Of a DNA stretch of 64,000 nucleotides, positions 9,291-22,555 are shown piece by piece; positions within the stretch are counted from its first letter, which is position 1, and the number at the start of each line of letters is the position of its first letter. The stretch covers positions 5,341,249 through 5,405,248 of the forward strand of contig JAJKFL010000007.1 of the NCBI GenBank assembly GCA_021186555.1. The letters run 5' to 3'. A model generated the notes under the pieces. That model saw only the letters and a list, made by a program, of their open reading frames with translations, searched no databases and had not been told where the DNA came from. The stretch is from Reticulitermes speratus. Lineage: Eukaryota; Arthropoda; Insecta; Blattodea; Rhinotermitidae. A program made the translations under genes and the position numbers.

Positions 9291-12200
9291 AAGTCCAAAA
9301 ATCCGGTTGCATTAAGGCGGTTAGCAGGCCTATCAAAACTTAAAACAGAGCGTTGCTCGTTGTAGCCAGAATTACTTGTCGGTTGATGCATTGTCTTGCA
9401 ATGTTACGCACTAATTGGGTCACTTAAAGGCTAAGTAACTGAAAAACGGGTAGAAGACCCCAACAGCCCAACTCAGACATGGAAACCCGGACTCCGTAAG
9501 TCTACTCTTGATTCTTCTGCACATCTGCTTTCCTCAGTTTGGGGGTAGGATAAAGTTGCCCCCGGGCCAGACGTGAAGGCTTTCTCTATTATTACGCTCG
9601 GCTAATATTTTAAGCATGAAGATCGCCCGAATATTAAAAATTAATTTCCTATCTGAAAGGAAACACCACAACTCCGTTAGGCTAAAGAAACATCTGGTAA
9701 ATGCTGCTTACGAAAATAATTACCTTTATTCTGATAATCATAAGCAACACATGAATACTCTGCGTGGGTGTAATGCAACGTTCATAAATGTTAAAACATG
9801 TGGTGTACATAGTTACAGTTGCGTTTCAAAGAGTTCAGTAAGCAGATACCACCAACCAACCACTAACTTTGTGGTAGCAGCAACCAAGTTTTAACGTCCT
9901 TCGTGCTCACCCCTCATGTACACAAGTTCGTAACTTAGTTCCAGTCACCCTGCAGCTACCGAATACTGACACTAATATTATCCTGTCAGCTCCTTCTCCG
10001 TATTCCAAGCGCAAGCCTCCCAAATTTTCTGAATGCATTCCTAGTCTCTCCAATCCTGCAAAATGTCCAATGGACTCTAATCTCATAGATGTCACTATCT
10101 TCACCACTAGACGGCCTGCATATATCACGGCCCCAAACTGACATTTATTTCATTGTCATTACATCCACATACCTTCCTGAGGACTTTGTCTTCAAACATT
10201 CGTGTTTTATGTCCTTCCGTGACAGTAAAGAACAAGCATCACACACACACACACACACACAAACCTGCGACAATATTTAGCACATTATCATCTACCGCGG
10301 TTTCGAAACTGAAAATTTGACGACAGTTTACGATCTGGATATCAACAAGCATTTAGAGTCTTAATTAGTTATCGCCTAATTCCATTATGAACCTCATTTA
10401 TATCCTACAGTCTTATACATCCTCATATTAGTCCAGGCGTTAGATTTGTACTTGGTAGCGTTCACGAGACCTATACTAAAATTCTACACAAGGGAAAATG
10501 TTATGGGCGCACACAACTAAACAGTTATCCTACGTGACGTAAGAAGCTGTGTACGTATTTATAGGCCTAAGTTCTGTTACCCACTATATATATATATATG
10601 CTGCATAAAGACGTAGTGCCGCCTATTCGGAACAAAGCAGCGGGGCTTATCATTACGTCATGTGACCGCATACAATTCGCATCAGATGAATGACTTAACA
10701 GTTAGAATGATGCAATGATAAATACGAAATAACTGAATCTTGCGTTTTGAAAAACGCGTGGGTCAGTAATTTGGAGAAATTTCTACATATTTACCTTGAA
10801 CGGAACGTCAGAAACACATTTTGGAAAAACTGCATGAGTCTGACATTAATGGCATGAGTATAGTATTCCGCATTCTGTCTATTACTGGTAAATACAGCAA
10901 GTTGTATTAGTATTACAACATGAAATTTGTATTAGTACGTTCGTTTTGAAAAATAGGCTTGAGTCATAGATTAACTGTTGCATTTCCCGTAAAGTCTGGT
11001 TCCAGTGACTCGTATCCTTTTCGGAACAAACAGTTCAATTACCACATGACATTTATTCCATACGCCTCTGTCACAAGTCAGCCGCTGAGAACAGCTCTGA
11101 GACAAAATACTATAAACTCGGCGACATTTCTAAGTGTACAATGTGTGTAGGTCTCTATGGTGCCTCGCGAACAGTAACAATGGCGATTACAAACCAGGAT
11201 ACAAGTGAAATAACAATGGACATATAAAGTTACTGCACTAATGCGACGCTGCAGACTGCAAGAATGCAGAAACACGTGAGACCGCCACCTGCAGCAGTCA
11301 ACAGCACTGTGGCGTAACACCACAGGTGCTCACACGGAACTCACGGAATACAGTTCGGCGGCACTCACTGGGGGCACCCTTTGCATTGCACAGAATTCAG
11401 GTACACAAGGCGCAGTTTATGTCAAACATGAGAGGTCCACGACGTATGTATAGTACATTCAACTTTTCACTTCCCCCACCACAATTCCAGCAACTTCTAT
11501 GCAGAAAATCATCATCATCATCAGTGCAAAATGTTATACACATTACAAGCTATAACGCAACAAACAACATGTCCCATCCACCCTCGACACAGGACCACAC
11601 ATCAACATGGTACAAACTTCTGCAAACCAATTCACATTACATTCCCCTAATACCTTCAACAGCAACTCTGATTGGCAGTCAAACATGATGACAATTATTA
11701 TCACCCATTCCACCCCACACCCACTCCAACTATATGTATTTACACATAACACGACATAGTAGTATAATCCATACATCAGCTGGATGAGGGGTTGCACCTA
11801 AAGGGTAGCAGAACGCCATATGAGAGGATTACACTGGACGGCCATTCCCAAATGATAATAATGATCATCATACTGATGATGATGGTGATGATGACATTTC
11901 GCTATCACTATTCCCACAATGCACCGCAGACATCAAAACCACTCTGTACTCTGTAAGTTTACATCCACGAAGCCCATGCATCATAGTCGACGGTCGGGCA
12001 GGCACATACAACAAACAATATGCACACACACACGGACACGTGTTATTGTAACGGTGTTGGGATTAATCTGTAAAATGAAATGGTCTCTCATTGCAGTGAC
12101 AGCGGCGGTATTGTGTCGATTGATTGCGGTAACCGCACATACACAGAGTTATGGACGGTGTGGGCATAGTTAAGTCATACTGACGCAAAAACGGTGTCAT

Positions 12201-12529
12201 ATTATTGTAGGCCTACTAGGAAATTTGACGTTTGTACAAAATGTTACTTGATGGTTCAGTGACGCAAATGCATTGATATTTATCCGCCCTTTTCCACGCG
12301 TGTTACACGTTCTATCTGCTCAACAGTATTTCGTAAAAGGGTGTAAATAAATCCACGGTACAAAGTCCTTCCTATCAAAGTAACAGCAGCCCAGTAAGCC
12401 AAAAAATTCTCGTATTGGCTGGAACCCTATGGTACAAAACCCGTGTTCACAAGGGTCCCTACTGCACCTCACTCTCAGCCAATTTAATGCAGTCTGTGCC
12501 CTCACATCAAGTTTCTTTTGAAATTCATT
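9291..12529. other. No gene recognised; simple repeats
   Basis: Contains a CA repeat at about 10240-10261, an AT repeat near 10588-10600 and a GAT/ATG-type repeat near 11845-11895. Frames are short and unrelated to families I recognise. Confidence 0.55.
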
Positions 12530-12770
12530 TTAACTTTTTAAAGCCTAGTGGTTACTTTACGTACCACCAGGTTTAACATTAAAAATTCTACCTTCTGTCC
12601 ACAGTGTACTTATGTGTTGACATAGATATCAGAATAAAGAGCAATTATTTTCCTGTAGAACATCAACTAATTGCGTTTTATAACTGAGACGCGGGTGTTT
12701 ACTGCTCGGTACGACCTGAATCTTTATACACAATTCGGGTTTATCTTAGTGTTTAAAGGGTCAATATTCT
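12530..12770. repeat. Dispersed repeat (MITE-like), copy 1
   Basis: The segment contains TTTTTAAAGCCTAGTGGTTAC and then ATCAGAATAAAGAGCAATTAT...CATCAACTAAT. It is alignable by eye with 41500-41665 and 60515-60720. The outer ends carry weak inverted similarity around TTTAAAG. Family unknown. Confidence 0.4.
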
Positions 12771-13217
12771 AAGAGCTGTCACTGACGCGGTGCAGGAAGC
12801 GGAGCTGTATTTACTACGACTTTTGTGTGCGTGTGTACTGAAGAAGACGCACAATACGCGTCCATCGGTACTCGGTAAAGGAACCAACTGTGGGCCTCAG
12901 TCTACTGTTCAGCGCACAGTTGCTACCGTAGCAAGATGTATTCCACAGCAGAGGCACAGTTGAAGAAAACTGACGCACCCCACCACCGCCGAGGTCTCTT
13001 AACAGCGACTGCTGATGCTGCGGACGAAAGGAGTAGAAGAACTGACACGCATCCAGCCCGCTCCCCTTTTCCCAAATCACACATACATACATTACCGACC
13101 GGAACGCATATTCAAAGTAGCTGCAGATCGGTAGCCTGCGTGTCTTAATGGGCTCAATTGCACTGCGTCACAAACGCGGCATGTGCCACTTTAAATTGTT
13201 ACTGTAAGTCTTCCTGT

Positions 13218-13472
13218 GCCGATCCCAGTGGCCGCGCGGTCTAAAGCGTGGGTCTGTGGCCGCTCGCTTGCTGGGATTGTGGGTTCGAATCCCGCGGGGG
13301 GTATGGATGTCTGTCTCTTGTGTGTGTTGTGTGTTTTCAGGTAGAGGTGTCTGCGTCTGGCCGATCACTCGTCCAGAGTCCTACCGAGTGTGGTGTGTCT
13401 GAGTGTGTTCGTGAAGCCTCGATAATGAGGAGGTCCTGGCCCCAATAAGGGCTGTTGCGCCATTGGAAAAAA
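13218..13472 (+). mobile_element. SINE-A, tRNA-Leu-like head, full length
   Basis: The head GCCGATCCCAGTGGCCGCGC, then GGTCTAAAGCG, resembles the box A region of tRNA-Leu. The box B GGGTTCGAATCC follows about 60 bp later. Next come the unrelated body (GGATGTCTGTCTCTTGTG, GTGTTGTGTG, TCACTCGTCCAGAG, TGAGTGTG) and the end GGGCTGTTGCGCCA plus an A-rich tail. The flanking GTCTTCCTGT (13208-13217) and GTCTTCGTGT (13473-13482) form a 10-bp target-site duplication. Pol III transcription from the internal promoter is inferred. Seven other copies lie in the window. Confidence 0.9.
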
Positions 13473-13874
13473 GTCTTCGTGTAAGGCATGTTTAACTATA
13501 AATGTTTTAGCAATGTCAAACACATTATGATAACAGCAATCTATTTTTTCCTATACTTCGAGGAACAGTGAAAAAGGTTCCAAGGACCAGGCGAGCTATG
13601 ACGTAAATGCAAAAGGCCTACAATCATACGTGGCAAAGGACCGAAGTAGTATTCTATTTCGTTTATACATCATTTGCACATTCACAAGGTTCTCTGACGA
13701 GTTCCGTGAGGTGACAACGGCCACCAGGGACTTTCTCACTGGTACATGCACCACAGTGCGAAGCAAGAGTTATTCTCTCAGCAGCTTGCAACTTTATCCG
13801 TATTACTGACAAACGTCGAATACATTGTTCCGATTATCCCATTAGTGGAATTTAAACATAAGCCACCCTGTTCG
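13473..13874. other. No gene recognised
   Basis: Spacer between a SINE and a LINE tail; no signal recognised. Confidence 0.5.
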
Positions 13875-14045
13875 AATGGATTTTAATACTGACCACATGG
13901 AACAGAGTCCTTTAGAGACTACTCATAATCGTTCAGGTAGTCAAATTCGCCCTACTTTATGGAAACATGTCGATATAACCGCGCCCTGTGTCCCTACTCT
14001 TAGCCAGATGAATCCATTCTGTACCATCCTACCCTATTTCTACAC
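13875..14045 (-). pseudogene. LINE-B RT C-terminal tail
   Basis: The minus strand reads DGTEWIHLAKSRDTGRGYID, then MFP and a stop at 13958-13960. This matches the family tail GYDGRDWINLAQDRD...MNLRVP-stop position by position, with a stop codon just upstream of DGTEW. It is more diverged than the copy at 1.5 kb. Confidence 0.65.
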
Positions 14046-16020
14046 ATGTAAGACATTTTAACATCAACCTCTCATGTGCTTAGGGTGAAAGTGAACACAC
14101 TAAATACAATATCCATGTATATGCTTTCAAACATAGCAAAAACACCATGCCATGCATCCTTCAATTATCTTGAAGAAATTTGGAATGTAGTCTACAATAA
14201 AATTTATAGTATTTAATTTTGGTCCGTATCAGTCCATTACAAAACTACTTCACAAGACACTCAAGCTGAACCGCCCCTTTGGCGGGACGGGAGGCAGAAA
14301 AGCAAGTACACGTATATTTATACAAAGGTAGGTTACAACGGGACGAAAGTGCGCACTTACAGTTCAAACACACTGCAGGCTAAAATATGGGATAGAGAGA
14401 TACATGACTTTCGATCTGGCTGCAGATCCACTGGCATTCTCGCTAACAGCGCACACACTGCGAAAATAAACAAAACAATGAAAAACGGCATGCTGTTCAG
14501 GTGTGACAAATGCGCTTTTCTGAATGCTACCACTGCGGGGCCAACGTACGCACCGCGAATATTGTCTGAATTATGGCACAGATGACAGAAATAATTACAA
14601 GCAGAGAATACGTGAAAATGATAACAGACGCAAGCAGTGACACAGGGTTTTATCCAGAATATCCTCATAACTGACAAATAATAAGAATTTATCTTGATAG
14701 CTAACGAATAAAGTCTGAAAGGTACAGAAGTATGCGTACTGAAATATGAGCAGGCTACAACACCACTGAGTTTATGGAATTACCGTTCCTGCATGAAACA
14801 CGACTTTTCAACGGAATCGATTTCACCATACTACTTCACAGTTCGCAAGCGTACTTTGGCCCCGTTCTGTCGTGCTGATTCTTGCTCTATCTGTGCTCTA
14901 GGATTTCCTACCATTGGCACGCAACATTGCTTACCTTACAGTGGCAAGGTTACACAGTCTAGCTGACAAACCACGGCTTACAGCGTCGCAATACAATTAC
15001 ACATTGAATATTCATATACAGGGCATCTCGTTTTCCGAACGCATACAAATAATGGTAGAATGCTTACAAATTACACATTACCTCATTGTCTTAACACTCC
15101 GTTCACGAATCTGCTTGCAATCATTAACACCGTTAGCCATATTGTCACTCCAATCAGTTACAGTGTTACCAACTGCCACAACGTTTTCTTGGCCAACTCT
15201 GCATTCCTTCGTGTACAATATCTACAAAACGTATTTCAAATACCTTTCGATACTGTAAACAACTACAACTAACTGCAAACAAGGCAATGATTACGGCTTG
15301 ATTCAGCGTTACATTTTAGCTTTCTCAAGAAGATATTCAATCCTGCAGCTAAGGAATATCTACGTTCCTTCCACAATACACTTACGCAGAGTACATGAAC
15401 CTCACGACCAAATGAGGAATGTAAACTTGACAATGAAATCTACACACTCCAAACAGAAGTACACCATTCGGCTATTCTTAGAATTATAAAATAAGTGTCA
15501 TCAAATATCCGTGAAACTGTAAACACGTTGAATCGATTACGCCTCATGAACACAGTCCATCGAACAGCACCATTCAGTGTGTCACAAAGCCGTAATAAAT
15601 ACGAGGTTTCATTGTTGGTTCCCTTCCGGATATAGTTTCGCGTTTTTTAACGACTATTAGAACGTGCAGAGATTATCTGCTGTGGCAGGAAGGCTCCACC
15701 CACAGCAGACGAATTTAGCAGCAATTAACCAGTAACAAATTCAGTTACACTCGCGCTTAGGTAACTACTAAAGATGTTTAAAGAAACTGCCTGTGGCAGA
15801 CACAGTATGTTCTGTACACCCTAACGCCACGGAAGAGAGACGCGGAAGTGCATGGCAGACCTAAAAAGGCAGTTTCTGGGTCTAGACAAGTCGCCGATTT
15901 ACACCGTAAGGAAGTTAACACCATGCGCCTGGATTAAGAAAACCGATTATGCTACGCTACAAAGAATTTAAATGAACTTATCTCGAAATAAGTGACCGAC
16001 ACACTTAAGGAACGCTATAA
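14046..16020. other. No gene recognised
   Basis: Frames of up to 114 codons (14914-15258, plus) have no recognisable motif. No repeats were noted. Confidence 0.5.
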
Positions 16021-16071
16021 AATAGAAGTGTAAATAACATGTTTTGCCTCTGGTCCCAGACTTCTCTACAC

Positions 16072-16112
16072 ACTCTATAGTTTTCCTAATAGGAAGTTAC
16101 TTTCATCAGTTA
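16072..16112 (-). other. Possible decayed hammerhead-like motif
   Basis: On the minus strand, CUGAUGA (16109-16103) is followed by a short UUCC/GGAA hairpin, then GAAAAC and CUAUAGAG. Order and spacing recall the Penelope-type hammerheads here, but stem II is offset from the core and the GAAA-stem III part is imperfect. Weak call. Confidence 0.25.
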
Positions 16113-16145
16113 AGACACGACTGTTTTGGCCGAAGCTCCGATTAC

Positions 16146-18074
16146 ATACAAGAACGACGATGACTTCAGCTCATCAGTTCTCAGTACGATGAAGGGCACA
16201 CAATACGCTTAGCACAGAATTACATAAGTTTGATTTACATTACAATCAGCTTAGAAGTTAGATCCATTTACCTGTCCAGATATATCCCGCAACGTGTTCA
16301 TGGCAGCACACGGCCACCTCCGACGCATTAAGCCCCAGATAACAGACATAAAACATGAGTTCTGCAGCCAACAATCAAACCTTTCTCTCACATGGTTGAC
16401 CAAATAACGGATCCGTTTATACTGTAGAGGACACAGGCACGAAGTGTATAAAACCACAACACACAGCGCATGAATAATCTGAACCTCAGTCAACGGTATA
16501 CTCCCTTGGCAGATGACAATGACTTCGTTCAAATCCTCATACCAATAATTCCCAAAATGTGGTAAGTAAAAAACGCGGGCGGAAAGCGCCCGTAATGGTG
16601 AATTTCATCTCGTATTATGAACCCACTATCTTCTTTTAACATTTAAAATTCGTAGGCTCGCCATGTCACCACGTAACCGTACACCGTATTTTGGCTGGGT
16701 TCGCAAAAAGTACAGGCGACCTGAAACTGTGGATAACTTGAGAGAGAGAGAGGGGGGGGGGGGGTGCGAGTTTCACATTGCGATTTACAGTAGGCCTCTA
16801 TCCCCATCAGAAGATGAGAAATTCCTGGGCCTCTGAACATCAATTGGCTGTTCGACTGTAAAAACTTCGACCGTCGTTCATTACATCCGTATCGAAAATC
16901 AAACACTGACTGAACCAGCTTTCGCAGATTTGTCCAGGATGAATTACTCGCAAATCAGTATATTTGAAAGAGCCAAAATGTACAGTGCGAAGGCTTGATG
17001 TCACAACTCTGTGTTAATTTATATTTTGACAACTCAGACAGTGATATCCCAATATGAAGATGAACTGCTAGAAGCGGCTTTGTGATCTTCACAACAGTAC
17101 TGAAAAACGCAATGCGAGATTCTGCGCACAAATACCAAAATAATGACGCGCATAAGTACTAATACAATTACACGCACAATAACAATAGACATACAACAGA
17201 TGAAATGCGTAACGTATGTGTTTGAGTTGTCAGGTCTGTCGGGTAAAAAATAAGAATTTGGAAAATAAATTACATACATCACTTAGCGGCGTAACCTCAA
17301 AAAAAAATACTGCTGAAATTCCATATATGGTAAGAGCAATTCCATCAGTGTCGTACTGTGTGTTCGCGCAAACTGCATACTAAAAACAGAACAATTAGGA
17401 ATTGTAACATAATCGCACAATACGACAATAAATGAAAAAAATCTGAGAATGCCAAGTACACAAAAGGTTACCACATATCTTATGGCGATATCAACCAGGA
17501 AGGAACAGGATAACTGAACCTCAATAAAATATGGCGGTAGAAAAGGCCAATCAGGCCTAAACAGCCAATCTTCTGCTGTTTACAGCTGTTGGTTACAATG
17601 ACATACTATCACCAAGGAAGACTGGCTTAACTAGAGAATTCAGCGTTTTATCATTATTCCCAACATTCTTAGAACCTGCGACATCAAAAGCAGCAACATC
17701 CCTCCCCTAAATATTCTGAAATAATACTGAACCTTATTTCTCTGTTGCTTGCCGAATTAAAAATGCCATATTGTGTACCCATCTTTTGTAGAACGTTTCT
17801 AGTTTTGTTCGCGACTGACTCAAACGCGTCTGAAGCCACAAGAGTTCTGCAGACAAGAAAGTTTGCGACATCCGAATCTGAAATAACATCATGGCAGTAA
17901 TTATATGTGCGTTTCGGACGTCCTACGTGAACAAATTTTAAATGACTCTGCAATTATACGCGCTCATCGTACACAAATTTCACTTCTTACTGCAGATTGC
18001 TGCTAGAATATCCAGTGTCGGTACCGTCCACATGCCTACTTGTGGGCAATACCGTAGAATCTGACGTCTACATT
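16146..18074. other. No gene recognised; GA/G tract
   Basis: A GAGAGAGAG stretch runs into 13 G at about 16741-16764. The rest has no recognised feature. Confidence 0.5.
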
Positions 18075-18330
18075 CAGTGGCGTAGCTAGCTTTTTGGCAC
18101 CTGGGGCGAGTAATCACAATGGCCGCCTCACTAAAGAAATTACGATCTTTAAAAAAATCACAATTATTTATTGAATTACCTTGCATTCGGCTCACTAATT
18201 TAAAATTTGCTGAGCGCATAAAACCAAATCTTTCATTTAAAACATTCATTTTACCACCAAATTTGTGCCCCTTCGACTCTGCTGCCCGGGGCGGCCGCGC
18301 CACTCGCCCCCGCCCCCAACTACGGCCCTG
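18075..18330. mobile_element. MITE-like element with CAG...CTG ends
   Basis: The left end is CAGTGGCGTAGCTAGC and the right end is CCCAACTACGGCCCTG, whose reverse complement CAGGGCCGTAG matches the left at 10 of 11 positions. The ends and size (256 bp) fit a hAT-type non-autonomous element. The flanking octamers TCTACATT and TCCAACTT agree at only 5 of 8 positions, so the target-site duplication is at best decayed. The 144-codon plus frame starting at 18119 crosses this element's right end and is treated as chance. Confidence 0.55.
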
Positions 18331-18603
18331 TCCAACTTTGGAAGTAATTTTAATACCCGCGTCTCACACACAAGCCACACAAATTTCTACTCTAATGAAA
18401 AACGTAACGCATCTCTGGCAGGGGGCAGAAGAGAATTGCTCAGTACGAACAGAGTCAGCACCAAGACCACACAGTTCCGAGAAATCATTAAACTTGCATC
18501 CTTTGAATTTCACATTTCCATCTTGTCGCACGTCCAGCAGCTTCTTACGCTAAGAGGGCGATGACAATAACGCCTATGAATATACTTTTCTTGGGTGGCA
18601 CAT

Positions 18604-18800
18604 CTCTGAGCGAATGGCGCGCCTTCCTTAGTGCTTTCATGTCTCAGCGCATGGCGCGTCTACCTTAGTGCTTTCATGTCTGAGCGCATGGCGCGTCTTC
18701 CTTAGTGCTTTCATCTCTGAGCGCATGGCGCGCCTTCCTTAGTGCTTTCATGTCTGAGCGCATGGCGCGTCTTCCCGAGCGTCTTCAAGTCTCTACGCCT
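18604..18800. repeat. Short satellite, 37-bp unit, about 5 copies
   Basis: The unit TCTGAGCGCATGGCGCGTCT followed by TCCTTAGTGCTTTCATG repeats four to five times with one or two differences per copy. A decayed unit (CTCTACGCCTATGGGGCGCC) follows. Each unit contains the palindrome GGCGCGCC or a GGCGCGTC variant. Confidence 0.9.
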
Positions 18801-20170
18801 ATGGGGCGCCTTCGACCGTGCCTTTGACCACGAGGTTTATCATCATTCAATACGGAAAGCTCAAATTACGCCTAACACACAAAATGAAATATGTACGTCA
18901 AATGGACAGCAAGAAATACATCACCTGTAATTCCGAATCGTGTTCTAAAGACCATTTTCGAAGCAATATATTTTAATATTAAACCTATTCACACACAGCT
19001 CTCCAAGTGATTCTTTGATTTCGAGACTACAAGTTAACCTCCCTCAAGCGAGTTACAGGTACTGTCCATCTGAGCCACCTTGATCTATCGAGTATACGGC
19101 GAGCAACAAATTCGTGACTTTGACCGCAAAATCGGTTCGCCTGAAAAACTTCAATCCCAAACTGACCCTTCTCCCGTTGTTACTACCAACATCATAAGCT
19201 GACATCCCTCGGGATATGTAGGCCTAATAATGAATGTCTGAAACTGAGCCCAACCCCAAGGGATACGACAAAGGCTTTGGAACACAATTACCAATGACGT
19301 TCGACTGTCAATATCTGCAACGTACGACAATCAGTGCAGTGTGGCCGACCGGCAACTTATGTACACGTCCCATGCATCTGCACCCATTACTCTAAGCAAA
19401 TATCCTCCGAACATGCAATGTGTAACAAATGAAGGTAGCTATATACATACATATACATATATCTTTAATACCAAATTGTATAGGTAAACACGCCCAAATT
19501 TGCCTACAGGGATTAACCAGCGCGGCCATCATTTATCCTATATACTGCGTTTCCACCCTCATATAAGCATACGAGCACATATTATGCCGGTCTGCACCAT
19601 CTCAACCACAACCCTCAATCATTCCCCACCCCTAACCCTACCTGTGCTGCATGCACATATGCACACGTGTGCACACACAAGATGAATTGCGATATATAAC
19701 GTATGTACTTGACAGTACAAAAAATGTACGTGGAACGGGGGATGTTTTGTTTCTACTCCAGCGCACACTATCGATTTTCACCACAGTTTTCTCAGGCTGT
19801 TCACTCATTCACTACACTTGGCGTATCCACACAACACCCATATATCGCACATGATAAACCTTCTGTGCCTATATTAATTTTTTGCCTGTTTGTTATAAAT
19901 GGCTATACATTTAAACATGCAGTACACAAATATTTGCAATTTTTTTTGTTTAAATTCTGGATTGCAGCAGCAGGAAGGGGACTCCCTAAGCGACAAAACA
20001 AGTAAACAACACGTCAGCTGTCAATTGGAATTTTAATTAAATAAAGGACCAATATTTATCATTTGAGCGATAAAAAACAACTCGATTCGTAAGCTACATG
20101 GACTATGTGCAAAAGACAGGCGTGTGAACTCTTCATTTCAATGTTCGTTCACAAGTGCGTTTTGAGGTGC
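18801..20170. other. No gene recognised
   Basis: A short ATAC/ATAT simple stretch lies near 19441-19462. Nothing else was recognised. Confidence 0.5.
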
Positions 20171-20345
20171 TATAGCCAACTCCACCGAGCAGATTACTGC
20201 TTGAGAAACTGACAGTCAACCATCTCGTCAAGAAATTACCCGCTTCTTACGGAGCCCGAACATTCAGTGCCCCGTCCTCAAGATCCCGTCACCGGACACT
20301 ACCCTGAGCCACGTGATTGTAGTCTACAGCTGGACCGCTATACGG
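20171..20345 (-). pseudogene. LINE-B RT tail, strongly decayed
   Basis: The plus-strand text GTCAAGAAATTACCCGC...GGAGCCCGAACATTCAGTGCC and the following segment align with the LINE-B 3' end seen at 1.5 and 47.5 kb (TTTATGGAACCCGAAGGTTC there). Translation on the minus strand is broken by stops. Boundaries are approximate. Confidence 0.5.
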
Positions 20346-21182
20346 GGTTGGACAGGCGGGCAGCTGCCCGGGACGCCAAACTATAAGGGAAGCTAAGACG
20401 TCACAGGAATCATCAGAAATATGGTGCCAGGAAACTCTTGTTTCCACTGTCGAATTCTGGCATAACTGACATGCATACGTTTTCAGAACAAATTACATTA
20501 CATTCGTAGTTATATTTAACATCTGCGAAAATTGTTATACGAATGGACTTCAGAGAAGTCATAAAATGCAGAAAGGGAAACAGGAGGTCGGAGAGAATTT
20601 TTTTTGTACTCCTATTAAGAAATTCTATTGAAAACAGAAAACTACTTATTAAAGAAGCTAGGCAGTTCACTGTCATCTATACAAATATGTTGACTTGCTT
20701 CCTGCTTTTCCTTTTTGTGTGTTTATTGCAACACAAATCAAGGTTTATCGTTTGTACTTCGTTACTATCCCCGTGACATTTCTTTTGTGGTTTATACGGT
20801 ACTCTTTGTAACATTTTTTTAAATTATACAATTTAGAATAACACAAATGTCACTAATTCTTTAAAAATACTTCCTAAAACATTTGCACTGATTTCAGTCT
20901 CTTGTTATAATTTCTATTTAGTAAAACAAAACGAATACAAGTATAAAATATAGAATAAAACAAAAACAACAATTCCTTCAGTATCCTACAAACTTATTAT
21001 TGTCATAAGATCACTAACTTTGTCTCTTCTAAAGTGATAGTAATAAATAACATTCAATATCTAAAACTGTCTCACTTAGAATAATTCAGAAGCGTTACTG
21101 GTTGCCTAAACAGGCGTCCGACGAATGCTTTCAAGCATTTTGCTCTGTTTCTCTGTAATAAGTTTTACAATAACTATAATAT
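20346..21182. other. No gene recognised; AT-rich
   Basis: AT-rich DNA with short overlapping frames, none recognisable. Confidence 0.5.
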
Positions 21183-21193
21183 GATTATAATAT

Positions 21194-21585
21194 AAATATA
21201 AATATAACCATGGCTCAACAGCCCTATATGGGCTCGGGCCTCCTCTTGCCTCCTCTTTCCGAGGTTACTAAGTCGTGTGAATTCGTGGCAGTTGGTGACT
21301 GGCCAACTGGCCGCGCTACTATTCTATCGATTCTGATGTGTCCGCCCGAGCCATCTGGCAGGCAGTCAGGAGACTTGGGTGAGAAATGGAGGCTTTGAAT
21401 TTAGCTTACGTAACATTTTTATTCATGCCCGTAAGGTTCTTTTACATGCCGTAAATCTACGACACGGGACCGACGGCTTTACTTCCCCTCCGAAGGAAGT
21501 TGTGCTACGGATTTTTATCACCCTTAAAAATCCATCGACCTCGGTCGGGATCGAACACGCTAACCACTAGTCCACCGAGGTCGAC
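21194..21585 (-). mobile_element. SINE-D copy 1
   Basis: A perfect 11-bp target-site duplication, GATTATAATAT, sits at 21183-21193 and 21586-21596. Read on the minus strand the element starts GTCGACCTCGGTGGACTAGT then GGTTAGCGTG (box A-like), and GTTCGATCCCG (box B). Compared with the copy at 54 kb, about 25 bp between boxes A and B are missing, so this copy is probably unable to drive pol III. The body includes GATTTACGGCATGTAAAAGA and it ends in ATAT-rich simple sequence. Confidence 0.9.
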
Positions 21586-21596
21586 GATTATAATAT

Positions 21597-21951
21597 TATG
21601 TTAATATATTTATTGCTTTAGTCTTTTGACATGTGAAGTGATAACAGTCTCAGCTCCCCCCCCCCAAATCGCATTCCAAGACGACCCTCTTATTATACCA
21701 TACAATAAAATAATTGTATTATATAATAATTAAAAACAATGGCAGACTCCAAGACCTTATTTGCTTCTCAAAAATCCCCATAAGCACGCGAAATAATTTC
21801 TACGAAAATTATCCGCAATTTGGGCACGCGCCGTCAGCGTCAGCCCTGTCCTAAGACAAGAAGTTTAAAGAATACCGGTTTGAAGGCGCGCAAAAGTTAG
21901 CTTGGCCGGGGCATCCACATACCTCGGGCCGGCCCTGGTGACATCAAGGGA

Positions 21952-21985
<34 letters not shown>

Positions 21986-22555
21986 TACAATGTGTTTTAA
22001 ATAGGTAAGGGATGTCTCTACGAAAGCATCATCTGCATCAGGACCCGTCTACATATCTGCACTGCTGCATAGCGACCGACGACGCCCGCTCAGAAGTAAC
22101 CTACTACAGTCCCACGAGTACCACGTTAACTCCGGATTGCGCGCCGTAGAGCGGACGACGCAAATTACTGCAGAGGCACGGATGACGGTCATCGCTGTAC
22201 CGTACTCAGTTCCGCGATAAGATAACTCTCTGTATGTTACCATCCCGGGATAGCACACCTTTTTTAGCTTTACGGCCCGTGACGACAAACATTTTAATTA
22301 ACGTTTCTTTGACTCTGACGCAGGCCGCGTGTTTGAGACCCCGGACCTATATCGTTCCCTTAGTATAGTATAAAGACCTTCATGCAGATTCAACTGCATA
22401 TGTTGCATTATCGGGGAACGAGTGCGAAATACGGCGTGGAAGTAAGTGGACACTGCAATGCATATGGCCACTGTATCAATGTATTTAATTAGAAATCCTC
22501 CACAAATCGAACACGCATTTACCAAGAACCTAACCTGAAGGGGGGGGGGGCGTAG
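21597..22555. other. No gene recognised; AT repeat
   Basis: Contains an AT dinucleotide repeat at about 21954-21985 and a sequence GGGCCGGCCCTG near 21928-21939, which looks like a lone hAT-type right end. No matching left end was found. Confidence 0.45.

Noticed and set aside
10238-10262. CA repeat resembling a short CRISPR-like array
   Set aside because: A simple dinucleotide microsatellite without spacers. No CRISPR array exists in the window.
13218-13300. tRNA-Leu-like sequence with box A and box B (also at 32.0, 40.7, 48.6 and 56.6 kb)
   Set aside because: The sequence continues into a conserved non-tRNA body with an A-rich tail and target-site duplications, so it is a SINE head. No proper acceptor stem pairing was seen.
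18119-18553. 144-codon plus-strand frame
   Set aside because: It starts inside a MITE-like element and crosses its right end, with no domain and a competing overlapping frame.
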